NCBI GenBank assembly: GCA_963736715.1
Contig: CAVTQA010000020.1
Coordinates: 1 to 64,000, forward strand
Direction of reading: 5' to 3'
Source of the DNA: AP-15 sp963736715
Lineage (GTDB): Bacteria; Pseudomonadota; Alphaproteobacteria; ATCC43930; CGMCC-115725
DNA: 64,000 nt
Shown here one piece after another: positions 62,804 to 64,000 of this stretch (position 1 is its first letter; every line of letters starts with the position of its first letter). The translations under genes were made by a program, and so were the position numbers. The notes under the pieces are model-generated. The model searched no databases and was not told the DNA's origin. It saw only the letters and a list, made by a program, of their open reading frames with translations.

Positions 62804-62842
62804 TTGACAAATGAGTCTGTGAATACGATTCATTGTACATCC
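62804..62842 (+). promoter_or_regulatory. AT-rich promoter region upstream of the orphan methylase-like gene
   Basis: TTGACA at 62804-62809 is a consensus -35 box; GATTCA at 62827-62832 is a poor -10 box at a 17-base spacing. A small inverted repeat TACAT/ATGTA lies at 62773-62785. The spacer is markedly AT-rich compared with its surroundings. The gene starts at 62860. Confidence 0.4.
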
Positions 62843-62859
62843 CAATGGAGGACCCGCTG

Positions 62860-63516
62860 ATGTCCGAGACGATGCCACACGAACTCGGTTCTTCAAGGTG
62901 GAGCCCTACCCCGCTCCCTCCGACTGCCGGCGGTCCCGATGAATGGCATGCGGCAACAACGCTCAACCTCTCAGAGCTCCCGGTCATGCGGCCGGGCCAA
63001 TTATGGCTCGTTGAGCTGCCGGAGACTGCGCCCGGATTTGCGCCCCTCGAATATCGAGCGCTCAGCAACGCCAATGTCGTAATTTACGAGAGTGTGCTTG
63101 CTCCGGCGGTGGCCCGTCTCTTGCCGCTCGGCGGGTATGCCGAGCCGGCAGCTTCAGGAGACGGGCAGTCCGGTGCGGGATCCGAGCGTTGCCTCCGTTT
63201 CGTCCGTGACGGCTGGAGCGTGGCTCGACTGTTCCATCCGTGCTTTCAGTCCGGTCGGGAGCGGCTCGATAAATTCCGGCAGCTCTCGCATCGTCTGCTT
63301 ACCCTCGAGATGCCCGCCGATCTGCCGGCCCGGATTTTCGTTTCTGCTGGGCGGGGCCGGTACGAAAGACATGAGACCCACCTTTGCCAGCTGGATGCGG
63401 TCATCGCCGCATATGCTTCCGTGCGATCCTCGACCTTCACAATCGTTCTCGACGCGACCGATAACGGCGGCGCACCGCGCTTTAGCGTTGCCTCGGCCAA
63501 TGGGCTGGCCGGATGA
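62860..63516 (+). CDS. tetrapyrrole-methylase-like orphan protein
   Basis: A 218-residue protein. I chose the ATG at 62860 because GGAGGA lies at 7-base spacing. Residues about 40-90 read PVMRPGQLWLVELPETAPGFAPLEYRALSNANVVIYESVLAPAVARLLPLGGYAEPA. This follows the pattern of the first strands of uroporphyrinogen/precorrin methylases (GxVWLVGxGPGDPELLTLxALxxxxxADVVxYDxL), but the GPGDP motif that binds SAM is changed to ETAPGF. The next third, RCLRFVRDGWSVARLF, does not follow that fold. It is a family known to me from Bradyrhizobium-type genomes without a function. Confidence 0.55.
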   Translation: MSETMPHELGSSRWSPTPLPPTAGGPDEWHAATTLNLSELPVMRPGQLWLVELPETAPGFAPLEYRALSNANVVIYESVLAPAVARLLPLGGYAEPAASGDGQSGAGSERCLRFVRDGWSVARLFHPCFQSGRERLDKFRQLSHRLLTLEMPADLPARIFVSAGRGRYERHETHLCQLDAVIAAYASVRSSTFTIVLDATDNGGAPRFSVASANGLAG

Positions 63517-63522
63517 GACAAA

Positions 63523-63606
63523 ATGACTGAGCTTGTGTTAACAACTGCTCTGGTTTTGGCATTCCTTGGCGCCCTCTGGGTTTCTGGTCTGGTGTACACG
63601 CCCTAG
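63523..63606 (+). CDS. 27-residue single-helix membrane protein
   Basis: Six bases after the previous stop, an ATG opens MTELVLTTALVLAFLGALWV, then SGLVYTP and a stop. The whole middle is one hydrophobic helix. No strong ribosome site is visible (ATGAGACAAA), so coupling to the upstream gene is likely. Small membrane peptides of this kind can regulate a neighbour, but here this is inference. Confidence 0.45.
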   Translation: MTELVLTTALVLAFLGALWVSGLVYTP

Positions 63607-63846
63607 CTCTCGCCAGCGGCAATAGCCAGTCGAACAGCCGTCTGTGCCTGGGCTAAGCGACAGCGCTGTAGAAACGCTCCACCCGAAAACGGTGTTTCAC
63701 ACCGTTGACGAGCGCTGGGTCCAAGAATAACTTTTCGAGAGGATGGCCGGTGAGGCAATCCCGCTCGTATGGTCGGGATGAGCCAGCGTGTCATCGACAG
63801 GGGGGTAAGAAGGGGTGTCTGCGCCCGGACAGGCGCGGCGGTCGTT

Positions 63847-63993
63847 ATGACCGGAGTCAATTTGGCGCTGGCAGTCTTGCTGCTCGCAGCCCTTGTGTGG
63901 CGCGTCGGGAGCAAAACAGCACCGGGATCTCTGATCGTCGCCGCGGGGGCCGGCTTTGCGCTTGCCGTGGGGGTTCGGTCAAATGGACCGTAG
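63847..63993 (+). CDS. small membrane protein
   Basis: From the ATG at 63847 the frame encodes about 48 residues with two hydrophobic stretches (VNLALAVLLLAALVW and GSLIVAAGAGFALAVGV) separated by a basic turn (RVGSKTAPG), suggesting a two-helix hairpin in the inner membrane. No conserved motif is seen. A longer upstream start at 63769 is possible. The 240-base region before it holds nothing recognisable. The call is tentative. Confidence 0.35.
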   Translation: MTGVNLALAVLLLAALVWRVGSKTAPGSLIVAAGAGFALAVGVRSNGP

Positions 63994-64000
63994 CGCCGGA

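Overview
This window comes from a high-GC Gram-negative bacterium, most likely an uncultured soil alphaproteobacterium of the Rhodospirillales/Hyphomicrobiales kind. That placement rests on inference from gene content: a CoxL/CoxD/CoxE molybdoenzyme block, a rsmB / heparinase / purH neighbourhood, CHASE2 cyclase, 3-hydroxybutyrate dehydrogenase, DUF5681-like genes and GlsB/YeaQ. No rRNA or tRNA was recognised.

Layout. 0-6 kb is a gene graveyard: remnants of an aldo/keto reductase, a RecD2-like helicase, a cyclase, an RTX-like repeat protein, a phage terminase, an IS630 transposase and a conserved mobile-associated family. They lie between a few intact genes (YaiI family, truncated haemoglobin). 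6-13 kb holds a fused glycosyltransferase head-to-head with a type I secretion ABC transporter, followed by HlyD and a Sel1-repeat protein. Both head-to-head genes lack their 5' parts at the same point near 8.1 kb. 13-30 kb is a mosaic of small-molecule enzymes (bicupin, PhyH dioxygenase, epoxide hydrolase, SDR, exported class II aldolase), RadC, a possible DNA-damage or defence cluster (uracil-DNA-glycosylase-like gene, 312-aa orphan, MNT nucleotidyltransferase), and many remnants. 31-40 kb is a CO-dehydrogenase-like block: Mo-binding large subunit, MoxR ATPase, VWA protein, two XdhC pieces and a MobA-like fusion. It is interrupted by a VapC/Phd pair and membrane genes. 40-42 kb has pcaHG followed by a decayed QuiC-AroE fusion, which points to quinate/shikimate degradation to protocatechuate. 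42-48 kb carries purH, a WecA/MraY-type transferase, a heparinase-family protein and rsmB. 48-52 kb has a TauD dioxygenase, an MFS pump and a secreted tectonin-repeat protein. 52-62 kb has an ISNCY-type insertion, then a frameshifted CHASE2 adenylate cyclase. Divergent from the cyclase is an operon of a Slam-like TPR/beta-barrel protein and a 933-aa FecR-domain protein. Fumarylacetoacetase and a tetrapyrrole-methylase-like orphan follow.

Two themes stand out. First, decay: about twenty genes are broken by frameshifts, stops or clean truncations, often where two fragments meet back to back, while long ORFs remain intact between them. Second, candidate systems: the CHASE2 cyclase / Slam-like / FecR-barrel locus looks like a surface-protein export and signalling unit. 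The glycosylase-like / orphan / MNT cluster could be a small nucleic-acid-targeting module. Functional statements are from recognition of conserved motifs by eye; no database search was run.
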